From assembly GCA_023846275.1 (NCBI GenBank), contig CM043875.1, positions 7,080,626 through 7,144,625 on the forward strand: 64,000 bases of DNA. The letters are read 5' to 3'. Every line of letters begins with the position of its first letter. Position 1 is the stretch's first letter. Under the pieces are notes generated by a model that ran no database searches, was not told where the DNA came from, and was given only the letters and a program-made list of their open reading frames with translations. The DNA comes from Vanilla planifolia. Its lineage: Eukaryota; Streptophyta; Magnoliopsida; Asparagales; Orchidaceae. The position numbers and the translations under genes are program-made. Below, one piece after another: positions 12,260 to 23,814 of this stretch.

Positions 12260-12660
12260 AAGCTCAAAGTCTATGGAAGTTGCAAGAAGGGAAGATCTAC
12301 AATAAGAGATATCATTCGAGATCATAAAGGTAATTTGATACAAACCTTTCCAATTTCTCATGTACATTGCTTGACTATGGAGCCAACCATGAATGCTATC
12401 AAGAAAGGTTTGAAATAATGAAAAGCAACAACTTCATTGTAGTTTAGTACTTGATTACAATACATTAATTAAAATGATCCAAAAGAGTCTAAAACTATAT
12501 TGAAAATTACGATAATATTTAGCAAATTAAGTTGGAATCTAGAGCACTCGTAATGAAATGAAATTTCATTTATAAGGAGGAAAACAATGTAGCTAGAAGT
12601 TTATTTAAAACAACAAACTAATTGGAGAATACATAGGCATAAGATAGTGTAGTGTCTCAC
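12260..12660 (+). pseudogene. LINE RNase H domain remnant
   Basis: The plus strand reads YGSCKKGRSTIRDIIRDHKGNL followed by a run ending in MEPTMNAIKKGLK before stops. This matches the RVT_3-type RNase H of plant LINEs, where a GG.iRD..G......f segment is followed by an AE..A...gl helix. The catalytic Asp and Glu positions are not intact. It is the last recognisable domain, so the element's 3' end is probably near 12.65-12.68 kb. Confidence 0.65.
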
Positions 12661-12689
12661 TTCAATGCAACGCATTTATAAACATGAAA

Positions 12690-13900
12690 AAAACTCTCCT
12701 AACTTACATTCATCAATCGTACAAAGTACAAAGTCTAATTACCTCAGGGAACATTGATTCGATGTTTAAATTCAAAAACATTGATTTTACTGCCGTATCA
12801 ACATACAAAACAACCAATCCCATTGTAATAGACAATATTTCATTTCCTTGCCTCCCACATCGAATCATTGACCACATTGGACCAATATAGTTGTAGACTA
12901 TTTATGGACAAATGAGCCTTATGTGGCCCTATTCATAAGAGAAAGATTTTGTTCTCGTCATAATTAGATACCTGGCCCGCTTTACTGATAAGACAATTAT
13001 GTTCACATGCAATAAGTGTAATAACATATTACATTGGAGTGGTACGATCATTGTCTATTTCCTCGATGACTAAGCTTGGGTGCCATTCACGAGATTGCAT
13101 CTTTTGGCTTGGTCAAATGCGATTTTGTTTTGCTACAAGTTAGTATTGTTCACTTTTGTGTTTATTATCACAGTACGAATTGTTCGACTCTTACATCAGA
13201 TATATACGTTAATTTATAACATATATGGTGCAAGCATTTTGATATGTCATCCACGCTCTAACTCATTGGATTAATACGATCACTTAACAAAATATTAATA
13301 TTGCATCATTTGAAGCATAACATAATTGGATGATCTCATATTCAAATAAGAGCATTGTCATAATTTGATTTTTCAATAAAATGTGCCAATGTCTAATGAA
13401 AATATAAGATTCACATGCATAGGACACTCTACAAGTTAGACTTGTACTCTTTGCAAATCATAATATAAAAATATATTTTACCTAAAAAGATAAAAAAAAA
13501 TAACTTGCATTCCTTGGTATAACTGTTCTTAACATGCCGAATGACCAAGCCTATGCCGACAGTCTAAAATGATAGTTTCAAAATATTTAAAAATTTATTT
13601 TAAAGGGCAAACAATATTTTGGTTATTGCATAGCATAAATCATTTCACTAAACATTTATATGTTTTGCATTAATTAATTTAAATATTAAATAATAATTGT
13701 ATTCTTTTTATCTTTTTCATAAAGAATCAAAGATTGTTTTTTAATCGAGTTTTTCTCTTAACAAATTATTTTTAAGTTCATTTTTTCCTTCAAAAAATCT
13801 ACATTTAATTTTGCCTTCATGTTTTTGATATTTTATTTTATTTTCGCAATTTTAGAAGTCAACGAGGTCTTCAAAAGAATTTTGTATCGTGTAGTATGCC
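12690..13900. other. Intergenic, slightly less AT-rich, no gene recognised
   Basis: Two short open frames (12684-12890 and 13080-13274, plus) have no recognisable domains. The segment 12.70-13.27 kb is less AT-rich than its flanks and contains several cg-bearing words (gtacgatcattg, gtacgaattgttcg), which could mean a younger repeat or low-copy DNA. Nothing more can be supported. The last part (13.6-13.9 kb) is the upstream region of the SAUR gene. Confidence 0.4.
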
Positions 13901-13936
13901 TCGCTTTGATCTCCGATCGATCGAGATAAATGAAGG

Positions 13937-14488
13937 ATGAAACAAGCCCTCTTCTCTTTATACCCGCCCCTTCAAGAGCCTCTTGTCGGGGCGGCGCAGG
14001 AAATGCATGTTCGTAAAGCGGGAGGTTTCCGGCTGGGCCGGAGTCTGGTTCGATTCTGGCGGTGGAACTTCCTCGACTGCCGAGAGAGAGGTTACCAGCG
14101 TCTCAAGCCGGTTCACCGGCCCTCGACCACGATGCGACGACTCAGTCGCTGGGCCGGTTTCTTGAAGCGCCAGTTCTGGTGGCCGACGATGCTCGGCTGT
14201 GGAACGGTCGAAGAAGAGGCGCTGCCGCCGAAGGGTCACCTGGCGGTTTACGTGTGCGGCGTTGAGATGGATAGGGAGTTGCCACCGCAGCGCTACGTGG
14301 TGCCAGTGGTTTTCGTCAACCATCCGCTGTTCGGGGAGCTCCTCAAAGAGGCGGAGGAGGGGTTAGGGTTTCACCACTTGGGTGGAATCACCATCCCCTG
14401 TTCTATCTTCCGATTCGAGCTAGTTCAGGCGAGGATCGCCGCAGGGCTAGGCCGGCGGAGTGGATTGCGGAGGTATCGCCGGCTCTAA
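13937..14488 (+). CDS. SAUR-family auxin-responsive protein
   Basis: Small auxin-up RNA proteins are short plant growth regulators; well-studied members inhibit PP2C.D phosphatases and so promote plasma-membrane proton pumping and cell expansion. The intact 183-codon single-exon frame shows the family core from about residue 97: PPKGHLAVYVCG, then QRYVVPVVFVNHPLFGELL, EEGLGFHHLGGITIPCS. The core has the usual P.GH.aVyVG, R..vp...lnhP.F..LL and GF...G.l.iPC signatures. Intronless structure and GC-rich codons contrast with the AT-rich flanks, common for monocot SAUR genes. An arginine/tryptophan-rich N-terminal extension precedes the core. The first ATG is used, but ATGs at residues 23 and 66 are alternatives; residue 66 (MRRLSRW) would give a more typical length. 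The C-terminus is basic and arginine-rich. No regulatory cluster was seen; one CCGACA (TGTCGG on the other strand) occurs at 13556. Confidence 0.88.
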   Translation: MKQALFSLYPPLQEPLVGAAQEMHVRKAGGFRLGRSLVRFWRWNFLDCRERGYQRLKPVHRPSTTMRRLSRWAGFLKRQFWWPTMLGCGTVEEEALPPKGHLAVYVCGVEMDRELPPQRYVVPVVFVNHPLFGELLKEAEEGLGFHHLGGITIPCSIFRFELVQARIAAGLGRRSGLRRYRRL

Positions 14489-14521
14489 GGGTGAATATTC
14501 ACGGCTTTGCTCTTTCCGGGC

Positions 14522-14548
<27 letters not shown>
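14522..14548 (+). repeat. Poly(T) run of 27 bases
   Basis: An uninterrupted T run begins 34 bases after the SAUR stop codon, in the region where the 3' UTR should lie. It may be simple slippage or the reverse of a poly(A) tail left by a small retroelement on the minus strand. Confidence 0.9.
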
Positions 14549-14553
<5 letters not shown>

Positions 14554-16660
14554 CACTATGTATTGTTACTTTTATTTTTATTTTTTCCTTAGTTCCACAT
14601 GGCAACTTTCTTCAAACATAATTAAAATTTTAAAAAATAAATAAATGGTTAAATAACTTGGACATTTCAGAACGAAAAAAAAAAAAACTTCAATGTTAGG
14701 AGCTGCATAATAGAAGCTTCCTCCTCTTAATGACGCTATTACCGTCCTAAGTAAATTGATTGACTTCATTAAAACAACATAAAAAATATTTCAATTAAAT
14801 TGAGTCCCACAACAAATAATATTCATAACTTTTTAGTTAATACTTTTGATAATGTTGATATGTATTTATCGATTTTATCAAAAAAAAAAACATTTAACCA
14901 AATATCCCTTATAAAATCAAAATACTAAAAACTTCTTTGTAAAAAAGAAGTTCCCAAAAATTATTATATTTCTTAAGAAAAGCCCAAAAGCTCATATTTA
15001 ATTAAATAAAATGAAGGGCCGTTGATGGAGTAAACGAGTCAATATAACTTTTTATTATGTTACATCTCACAAATTATATACTAGTTTTTCTCTATTTGAA
15101 TACATTTTTTTGAATGACTATGCTGATTAATTCAAGATGTCTCTACAATAAGATTATTTAAATTATTATGTTATATTTTAAACTTAAAATGTCAAAAACA
15201 TAACAAATAATTTTTATAATTATTTTTATTTTATTCACATAAAATATTTATTCTAAAATCTCCTTTTATTTGTTTCTTAGAATTTCTATTTAACATTATT
15301 ATTTATATTGATAAGAAAATGCTAAGATAATAACTAGTTATTTCACACCATTTTAGATTCACTTGTTCTCGTGCTTTTCTCTCTTTCTCACCTAGCATAT
15401 ATGAAAATATTAGATGTTTGCGATGCATGATAAAAAGGTCTTATAGTATTTAGAGTCTTTTTGTGACATTTTTACTTAAAATATAACAAACTTCAAAATT
15501 CTATTTCATTTATAACTTTGTTAAAATCACTAAAACTATCCTTTAAATTTAAAAAGATGTTTGTAAATTCATAAAGAGTAAAGGTGAAGAGTTTGATAAC
15601 AAATTGCATTAAGACAAATGCTTATTTAAACTCAAAGCACAGAGAAAAGAAAATTACACTCTATTAAGAAAATGTCAAAAATAAAAAGTTTACGATGACT
15701 TGGGGTACATAATTCGTCAATATGTATGTCCAATTATTTGGAACATGGTGGTGATCGCAAAAACATGTAGAAATTTTGGTTATAGATAGCTAAACTTGTG
15801 AAATTTTGAAAGCGGGGGACTAAATTTTGAAAGAGCTTAAAACATAAAAATTTTAGTTCTATAAGAGTTTCCATTCTATATGTTTTTGTGAGAAAAAAGT
15901 AGCAAAAATCAAGATGACCCAAAACCTTGAATAGGTTTTATATGCTTATCTTAAGACCTTTAAAACTATCATTTGGATGTTAAACCAATAAAGTTATAAA
16001 TCATAAAACTTTGAAGATATTTTAATAACATTATGCTAAATTTTATGACATTTGGTGAAGAAATAGTAAAATAGAAGTATGAAAAATAAAGAGGTTAAAC
16101 TAGTTTTTGCACAATATCTAAACATATTATTAAATTCAACCTAAATTTTGTGCAATTGTCTTCAATATATTAATTCAAATATGGAGTTTAACTTTGCCAA
16201 TTAAAGAAAGATGTTTATCACATGTATGTAAAATCATACAACTATTATGGATAAATAAAAGAAGAAAAACATGAATACAATAGGCTAAGTATGAACAAAT
16301 TTATTTTGAAGATCTTTTATATTAAATATGTATCATTTAAACTTTATAAACACAATAAAAATTATGAAGATAAAGATGAGTAAAAGTGAGAAAAATGCTC
16401 TCTTGAAGATGAAGAGATAATATTTTTGACTTTTTCCCTTTTGAAAGATTAATATATATTGTCAATTTTCTTAAGAGATTTAACATTTTTTATTGTTTAT
16501 TATATTGAGAATGGCTATTAAAATTTCCAATATTCAAGAGCTAGATAGATACATGCCAACAGTTTTGAACAAGTAAGATGTTTATTTTTCATATGCAAAA
16601 TTTACTTAGATACTTAAAATTGTAGTATGGGTTAAAAATAAATGACAGAGATTTATAAAG
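14549..16660. other. AT-rich intergenic, nothing recognised
   Basis: About 2.1 kb without open frames above about 63 codons, without protein motifs and without clear terminal repeats. Short A and T homopolymers are frequent. Confidence 0.5.
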
Positions 16661-16669
16661 TGCAAAACT

Positions 16670-17150
16670 TGACCGATGGCCCATGTTCCATCGGCCATCC
16701 ACCACTGCCTTCACAAGCCCGATCCAACCCAACTAGCCTACTCAACTTGCATTTGACCAAAACAGTTTAGCAAATGAATCTTTTAGGCCTGATCCGAATT
16801 GCAGGTTCCTGCAACACACAAGCAATCCTCCTTATTGCATTGAACTGCTACTCCACCGAAGCCATGTTGACCCAATCGTGACATGCTAACTCAATTTCGA
16901 CCATGACTCCACTAACGTTGGGCCAACCTACACAAGAACATGCTAATCTATGATAATATCGACGTTGCGTCGACCCACCAACCAGCTCCACGACACAGTG
17001 ACCCAAAATCTTTACACTCCTCAAAATATTTGTCACTTGTTCAACATCATATTAAATTAGGTATATTTAGGTTAGCTTGTTTTGTCCTTATATAAACTCA
17101 CACTTTGTATTTGTAGATGAGAATAGCAAATATTCTCTCTTCTTTTTTAG
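16670..17150 (+). repeat. GC-richer island with TATA box, possible solo LTR
   Basis: About 370 bases (16670-17040) are clearly less AT-rich than everything around them and carry many cc, cg and gc dinucleotides. They are followed by ttatataaactcacac (TATA-like, about 17088) and a short leader with ctctcttctttt. A compact GC-richer block ending in a TATA box and short leader resembles an LTR or a small non-autonomous LTR element. No TG...CA ends, polypurine tract or target duplication was confirmed. The 62-codon minus-strand frame in it (16848-17036) has no recognisable motif. Confidence 0.35.
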
Positions 17151-18430
17151 ACGTTGATTTAATTAGAGCTCAAACTATATAACTTTGACATCTATGTTTT
17201 CATTAATATTCAAATCAATCATATTTTTGTTCCACTTATATCCTTATTGAATTATATCAAATTATTCTTGTATAAGTTTTTTTGATTGAATCTAATGGAA
17301 GCAAAAATAAGAGGTTAAGAAATTCAAAAAACCTAAATGCTTAGTATTATGATGGACCAAGATGATAAAGATGGTAGTTCAACAATGTTTTGCAAAGAAA
17401 CTTTAGGTTTGATAAAAAAAATACATAAGACCATGATATAACAAGAAGAAGATGGATAAAAGTGCTCTTATGATAATCTAACTATTTTTATACAATAAGA
17501 TACTAACTAAGGTATTGGAGAAGAGGGTAGCTACTAGTTTATTGCTCAAGTTAGAATCTACATATATGACAAAAAATACAATGCCTTAGCCTGGAGAGTA
17601 TTTAGAGCATGTCCTCAAATGTATGTCTTTGAGGGGCTCATAGCTAACTTCCAAATGGAAAGGTATAGAATCAATGTCTCATGTCAACTATGGCGAAAAT
17701 AAAATTTATATGAAAGATTATAATTTTAATTAAAATATTATTATTTTAACGTTATATTATGATGATGCCAGATTTTCAAATGAAATAAAAAATTTTAGTC
17801 AAACATATCATTAAAAATAGTTCTTTAAAAGAAATAAAATAATATTAAGTTTATTTTTTTTAAAGTTCTAGATTTTTAGTTATTGATTTTAAAAATAATA
17901 ACACAAATATTATTTTGAGATTTATTAAGATAAAATAATAAATTTGCAATTTATTGTTGTCACTCTAGTTAGAATATGATTAAAAACTAGATCTTTAATA
18001 TTTTCCATTATTCATCTTAACATTTTTCCTTTTTGATTTATCCTTTAGACAATTTCTTAGAGTGAGAAAACCTTGTTATTAACTACATTATTAAGACAGA
18101 GCCATTTAGAAATGAAATGACTTTTTCTTTTGATATAAGAGTCTTTGTTTTTAAGAACTAATATTTGATTAGCCTTTAAAGTCTTCATTTGAAAACTTAA
18201 AAAAATTATTTATTTAAGTTAAAAGTATCATTTCTCTTTTTTATCTTTATTTTATGCAACTAACTAAAGTATGACATACTATAGAAGATAAAATGTTATA
18301 AATCAAAAATACACAACACTTATTGCATGAGAAACATAACATTTAATCATAATATACGGATCAATCAATACCCAAACTTTGAAATTCAAAAAGTTAATTA
18401 TCACATTACAACAAAAGCACGTAGAAATAC
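17151..18430. other. AT-rich intergenic, nothing recognised
   Basis: No gene or classified repeat is supported. Composition becomes strongly AT-rich again, with many ttaaa and aaatt words. Confidence 0.5.
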
Positions 18431-18990
18431 TAATTAATCATATATATACCACTTTCTTAAACATATGAAGTTCTTTACAAATTAAAGACCACCAAACTGT
18501 AGTACAATATATGTCACACTTATGCACCAAACACCAAATTACAAAATATACCTACCTTGATTTGTATCATAGTGGTCGCACAAGGAATATTGATCTCTTG
18601 ATTTTGCAATTCCTTTTTCAAACCCAAACCTTCCCTTCCTTTAACTTCCTTTGCTTTATTTCTAGTCAAATTTTCATATTTCACTTTTTTTTCAAAGGCA
18701 ACAACTCTACCTTTGCCTTTCTCTCAAGCCCAATAGTGTAAGGACTTCCTAATTCTCTCAAATCCCTTACATGGAATTTCCCCAACTTTTCTTTAAAAAC
18801 CCTCCTAGTTGAAGTCACAAGGGTTTTCAAAATCATTTTATGCCTCTACAACTTCAACCAGCACTTCCTCTTCAACGAATGGTCATGAATCTCCAAATCT
18901 TAGACCTCTTCATTTTGTTTACTCATAGAACCATCTTTCATCAGCTTTATAGTCCCAATTCATTGCTAGTCCTTCACATTCACTAGTTAG
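18430..18990 (-). repeat. LTR-like 3' segment of a minus-strand gypsy element
   Basis: On the minus strand this block follows the gypsy integrase relic (19.63-20.30 kb), where a 3' LTR would be expected. It contains long purine-rich runs (such as agaaataaagcaaaggaag) and then gaccactatgatacaaatca followed by aggtaggtat, a block shared with 6.38-6.76 kb. The plus-strand frame at 18511-18741 is the complement of this purine-rich tract and is not a gene. LTR ends were not resolved. Confidence 0.5.
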
Positions 18991-19629
18991 AATTAGAAAA
19001 ATTGAAAAATAATTAAAATTATTACATTATTTTTTTAATCCTTTTATTTAAATGCCTTCTAAGAATTCTTCGACTAACATATGATAAGCTTTACTTATCA
19101 TGAAAGTTTTATAATTTTTTTTTCATTGTTTCTTATTTTTTTTAAAAAAATTCTTTTAGAAATAAAAATATTAATTATTATTATTATTATTTTCTTTTAT
19201 TATTGTTCAACTCTCTGTGAGTGTAATACTTTATATTCGTGTTGAGATAATTGTTGGACTACTTTGTGAGGTCTACATCTTAGCCTATTTTCATCATTTT
19301 TTTTACTTTATCGATATTTATTTTAGCTTCTAATATATATTGATTCTATAGTTAAAATTTTATTAAATTTTTATTTTTTTATCTTTTTTTTTTATAGTCC
19401 AGGCATTTTTGATTTTCATAAACTTGGTATCATTCGTTTCTTAATAATTAATGCTCTCATTTTTTTTAAAATCATCTTCCTCTTTTTAGTTGTTGTATCC
19501 CCTTTTTGATGATTTATAAAATTTCTTAGAATATTTAATAAATCATTAAAATTCAAATTTAATTAATAAAATAACTCTCATATCTTTGGGATGCCATGAA
19601 TTCGTCCCTCTTTATAACAATATTTCCTT

Positions 19630-20300
19630 CAAAATTTAGAATAGAAAAGAGTACTTTTCTTTATTTATCTTCTAATTCCCAAGTAACTTTTTTTTTTATC
19701 GATTTATTTATAGAACTTTGATCATTAAAATTTTTTTGTTTCTTAACTTGTTGATTTTCATTACTAATGCCTTAAATACTTTTTCTTCATAGTTCAAATA
19801 TGGTTATAATTCTGTAATACTCAAGTCAAAGTTAATCACATGTAATAGATTTGCCATATACTTTCCTAGTGAAGTGATGTAGAATACTTTATATAGTTTA
19901 GTTTGATTTATTGATAATATCACTTTATATGCAACTATGTTATTATTTTCAATAATTTAGAAAGATCCAATATATCTTTATTTTAACATTTCGTCCCTTA
20001 CCAAATCTTCTGACATCTTTTATAGGGATTACTTCGATAAAGACATTTTCTCCTTAAATTTTTTTTCATTTATGCATACTTTCATGATATTTAGTTTTGG
20101 CAATCTTGTGTTTTTTCTTAATCTTTTCTATAATTAACTACACCTTTGAATTTTCTAATATTTTCATTTTCATTAGTGCTTTGTCATTTCTAATATATCA
20201 AAATAATGGAGATTGACTTTTTTTATATAATGCCTCAAAAAAAGCCATTTTGACACTTAGTTAACAACTATTATCATATGTAAACTTGATTAATAATAGA
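19630..20300 (-). mobile_element. Ty3/gypsy integrase C-terminal fragment (decayed)
   Basis: On the minus strand, in order from about 20,290 downward, I read LLLIKFTYDNSC, MAFFEALYKKSQSPLF, VFIEVIPIKDVRRFGKGRNV, AYKVILSINQTKLYKVFYI, then YEEKVFKALVMKINKLRNKK and KKVTWELEDK. These correspond to the plant gypsy blocks LP..EFAYNNS, M.PFEALYG..CRSPL, V.LKVSPMKGV.RFGK.GKLSPR, AY.L.LP..L...HNVFHVS, YEE.P..IL....K.LRNK.I and ATWE.E. That is the end of integrase with the GPY/chromodomain-like tail. Many stops show it is dead. Upstream pol domains are not visible above 20.3 kb, so the copy is truncated or interrupted. Confidence 0.82.
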
Positions 20301-20699
20301 TAAATGTTGCAAAAACCTAGATCTTAGAAACTTTGGTGAGTATCAAAAACAATAACATCTCCATCTTATTTTCAACCAAAACTTGGGATTGAAAATCATA
20401 ATACAACCTGTTTAATTTCAACATTACCTTAAAGCATGCTGAGTAGAAATATGTTACAAACATTATAAACCAACTTCAACTAAGATAGATGAATATGTTA
20501 AGCCTTTTTCTCTTAGTTATTTGATTTTTTAATATAAATCATTGGCTTGCTCTTTTTGAAATGCATTAGTATTTATACTCTTAAATGGATTAAGTTTAAA
20601 AATGGAATGTGTAAAGGCTAATTTGTGATTTTCAAAAAGATTAAATAACCATTATATCTTCAAGTTCTTATTCATACTAATGCATTGTAGGGATCATAT

Positions 20700-21520
20700 T
20701 ATGATGAGAAGAATTTAGATAAGATCACCCTGATGATGTGTTAATAAGGCTAGCTTATTTAGCTATTACAAGATTATCATACAAGTGTCAGAATAGACAT
20801 CATATTGTATGGTTAAAATTTCTAACACATAATTTAAGTTGTTAAACCATCATATTAGATTATTACTAAGATCATACAAGTACATCAATTCATTTCATAT
20901 AACTAAAAGGATGTGCAAATCTAATATATAATGACCATCATACAATAATTACTTTCCTTAGTGTCAAGCTCTCAAGAAGTTTCTATACGATGTGATCATA
21001 TAATAACAAGGCACTGTATGATCGTACTATAGTTATCTTATCAAAAGATTGTATCGATTGACTTATTATAGTTGTATGACAATATTATAATTATATTATC
21101 TCAAGTCTTTTGAACTATCTGTAAGAAATAATGCATCATACTAGAACATATGTTTTCATATTGTATGATATGAAGGTTATGCAAGTAAACAAAATATAAC
21201 AAGGGCTCACTCAAGGATGATAGATTGTATGATAAAGCTACAATTACTTATTCTAACTTCATCATATGGTCATACCGGTATGATAGATGCATCGTATATG
21301 TACTGCCATAAAATGGCTTATATATGACTTAAATTCTAATACAAAGTAGAGTTCATTTAAGTATAAAGCCTATATTAACACACTCCAAATATGCAAATGA
21401 GAGTTACACAAGACTGATGGACTATGAGGACGATTTATGCTTTCCATTCTTAATTCAAAAAACTATCACATTTATATGATAATATCATGATACATATATG
21501 ACACCTTAATAACTTTAGAT
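20700..21520. repeat. AT-rich block dense in 'tcatacaag/tgtatgat' words
   Basis: Words such as tcatacaag, tgtatgatc, catatgatc and gtatgaca occur repeatedly and on both strands across about 800 bases, as in 3.7-4.45 kb. No coding potential is visible. Probably LTR-derived; the unit could not be delimited by eye. Confidence 0.4.
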
Positions 21521-23085
21521 TTGACTAATAACATAAGCTTGAACCTAAAAAATAAGGTAATTAAATAAAGCTTATTTCAAACTTGATTTCATAAACTAAA
21601 ACATACTTATTTGGGCTAGAGAATTTTTCATGAACGTTGTTTAAGTTCTAATGCAACTCTATGCTCAATGATAAAGATTTGTCAAAGAATGCTTGCATGA
21701 ATTAAACAAGTCCTAACTGCCACTTTACAAAGGATAAAGGTATAACAATCTAGCACAAGTAGTTGCAAAAAATGATCAACTCTATGTGGTTTAGCCATAT
21801 CATAATTAGATTTTCTTCATGAAACTATGATTTGTAGATTGAGTCATCCATGAGCAAAGGTCTTCAAGATTCATCCAACTACAAGTTCATAAACCTTGAT
21901 CAATATCAACATGAAGTATTTGCACTATCAAATTTTGCATATACATGTCACTTTAGCATCAATTAGCAACCAAGAACTTGATTTTGTAGTCAAGAATATG
22001 ACAATTAGTAATCACTCTCTAATTACATTAGGCTAAAGTTGTTACAATTTTGTTATTATATTTAAATATTTTTAAGGATCATAATTCACCCCTTATCTTG
22101 TGGGTATCATATTTCAATAAATACAACAAAAAGAGTTGATGTTCAGATAATTCTTTGTGCTAAGGAAAGTTGTAGACCAATCATATGTATGAAGAGAAGA
22201 ATCATATGGTATAACAAATTTTAAAGGAATATAAAATTAAGGGATGATTTAAAGACTTAATCAAAAAAGATTATATAATATGTTGAGATAAAATGTATAA
22301 TAAATTATTAATTAAGAAAGAACGTGAATAATATTGGTGAATTCAATTAAATGATATTGGAGATGATGTTTAAAAAAAATATAGAGAATATAATGTACCA
22401 TTTTAGTACTCATTTATTAAGAAGTGAGGTCCCCATAAAAGGCTAACAAAGAGGTTAATATTGTTCATCTCTATGAAAAGAATTTAATAAAAAACAAAAC
22501 AGGATGAAGTAAAAGAAAGAGGAATTATAGAAATGCTTGTATAAAAACATTTTACTTAATTTGTGGAGTTGTATATAGTTATTTAAAGTAGAGTGACTTA
22601 AAATCTAATATAAGGAGAATGTTTTGGCAAATATTTTAATTCTTACACTACAATATGCACCTGTGATATTATTGAATATCTAAATTTGTGAAAAGCATGA
22701 TAATATGTTGGGTGACATCAGGAAATCAAAACATAAATGAGGTGAAAATAAATAGCTCAAATAATAAAAGAAATATACCATCTTAAAGAGAAAGAGATCA
22801 TCATAGAAGAGATCAAACTTTATGATGCAAACCAAAAGAAATCTTAAGCCAAATGAACAAGAAAAAAGATTAAAAGCTAATCAAACAAATTAGTTGGTAG
22901 AGTAATTTTTAAGGTTAAAACCCCCAAATCTAAGAGACATGATATATCAATTTCAAGAGAAGATTACATAAAAAGTATTAAAATTTTATTTGATAGTATG
23001 ACATGTGAAGATCATAGAAGAGTCCCTCTGACAATATTAGTACTAAATAGTCATGTAAGTCACTAGTAAGGAGGATTATAGATAT
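21521..23085. other. AT-rich intergenic leading into a gag relic
   Basis: No gene is supported. The right part (from about 22.2 kb) runs directly into the gypsy gag relic on the plus strand and may hold its decayed leader and early gag, but I cannot align it. Confidence 0.4.
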
Positions 23086-23089
23086 TATA

Positions 23090-23690
23090 GTTTGGGGGTA
23101 GACTCAACTCTAAAATTTCTTGAAAAGATGTATTTTTGGAATGGTATGTTCCAAAATAAACAAGGAAAAAGGCTCATGATGAGTTAATAAAGCTATACCA
23201 AAGAGAATTATGAGTGTTAGAGTATGAGCAAACATTCTCCAAACTTGTGAGGTATGCTTTGGAGATGTTAGCCACAAAGAAGCATAAGTGCTACATGCTT
23301 CAGAATAGATTATGAAATTTTATTCATTGTAGCATGGTTGTCATGAAATTTAATGCATACAAAGAAGTTGTGAAAGTAGCGAGACACATAGAACAATACC
23401 AAAATAATATACAAAATATGAAGTCACCAATAAAAAGGAAGGAGGTGCTTTTATCATAAAACAAACATAAATTTAAGAAGATCAAGAGAAATAAAATAGA
23501 GACTCATGTTGTGGGAGTGAAAACTAAAAAAAACAAGTTACAAGATATATGGAAAAAACTATAGGAGAATGCTATAGGAAAAAGCTATAAAATATATTTT
23601 AAGTGAAGAGAATGGACAATTTGTTAAAGAATGTCAACAAGTTCTAAGAAATATTCATTGTGATGAAAACCAAAGGTCCAAGAAATGTCA
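23090..23690 (+). mobile_element. Ty3/gypsy gag fragment with zinc-knuckle relic
   Basis: The plus strand reads EYEQTFSKLVRYALEMLATK, then KHKCYMLQNRL, and further on AYKEVVKVARHIEQYQ. This is the retrotransposon gag pattern V.EYE..FS.LsRfAp.mv.te..kc.rF..GL followed by YrevV..A...E. About 130 bases later, frame-shifted pieces SYKIYFK and GQFVKECQQ match a CyKCg..GHf.keC zinc knuckle with the first cysteines lost. Stops interrupt all parts. It is a different gag subtype from that at 2.65-3.0 kb, so at least two gypsy lineages contributed to this window. Confidence 0.72.
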
Positions 23691-23814
23691 TCTATAGCTT
23701 CTACAACACATTCAAATGTCAAATGTCTCAAGAGGACCTGATTATGGTCCAACTTGGCTTAGTCCCTCCATTCAAGTTCATGTAATTCAAAACATATGAA
23801 CTAGTTACTTAGAA

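Larger units (their letters stand above)
6950..12680 (+). mobile_element. Near full-length, decayed LINE retrotransposon
   Basis: Domains of a plant L1-type non-LTR element occur in the correct order on the plus strand. They are DUF4283 (about 7.33-7.80 kb), a CCHC zinc knuckle (7836-7877), AP-endonuclease-like sequence (about 8.99-9.30 kb), reverse transcriptase core (about 10.49-11.05 kb), RT thumb (about 11.14-11.33 kb), zf-RVT (about 11.7-11.93 kb) and RNase H (about 12.27-12.65 kb). Every domain carries stops or frameshifts except DUF4283, which is open over 92 codons. Base composition has drifted to strong AT bias, as expected for a long-silenced methylated element. The 5' end is placed near a short gatgag-type repetitive stretch at about 6950 and is uncertain; no target-site duplication or poly(A) tail was identified. 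Confidence 0.8.

Noticed and set aside
14040..14065. tRNA B-box-like word (ggttcgattct)
   Set aside because: It lies inside the SAUR coding frame, with no A-box at the right distance and no cloverleaf.
13958..14323. 121-codon minus-strand frame opposite the SAUR gene
   Set aside because: Shadow of GC-rich coding sequence; the plus strand shows clear SAUR motifs.
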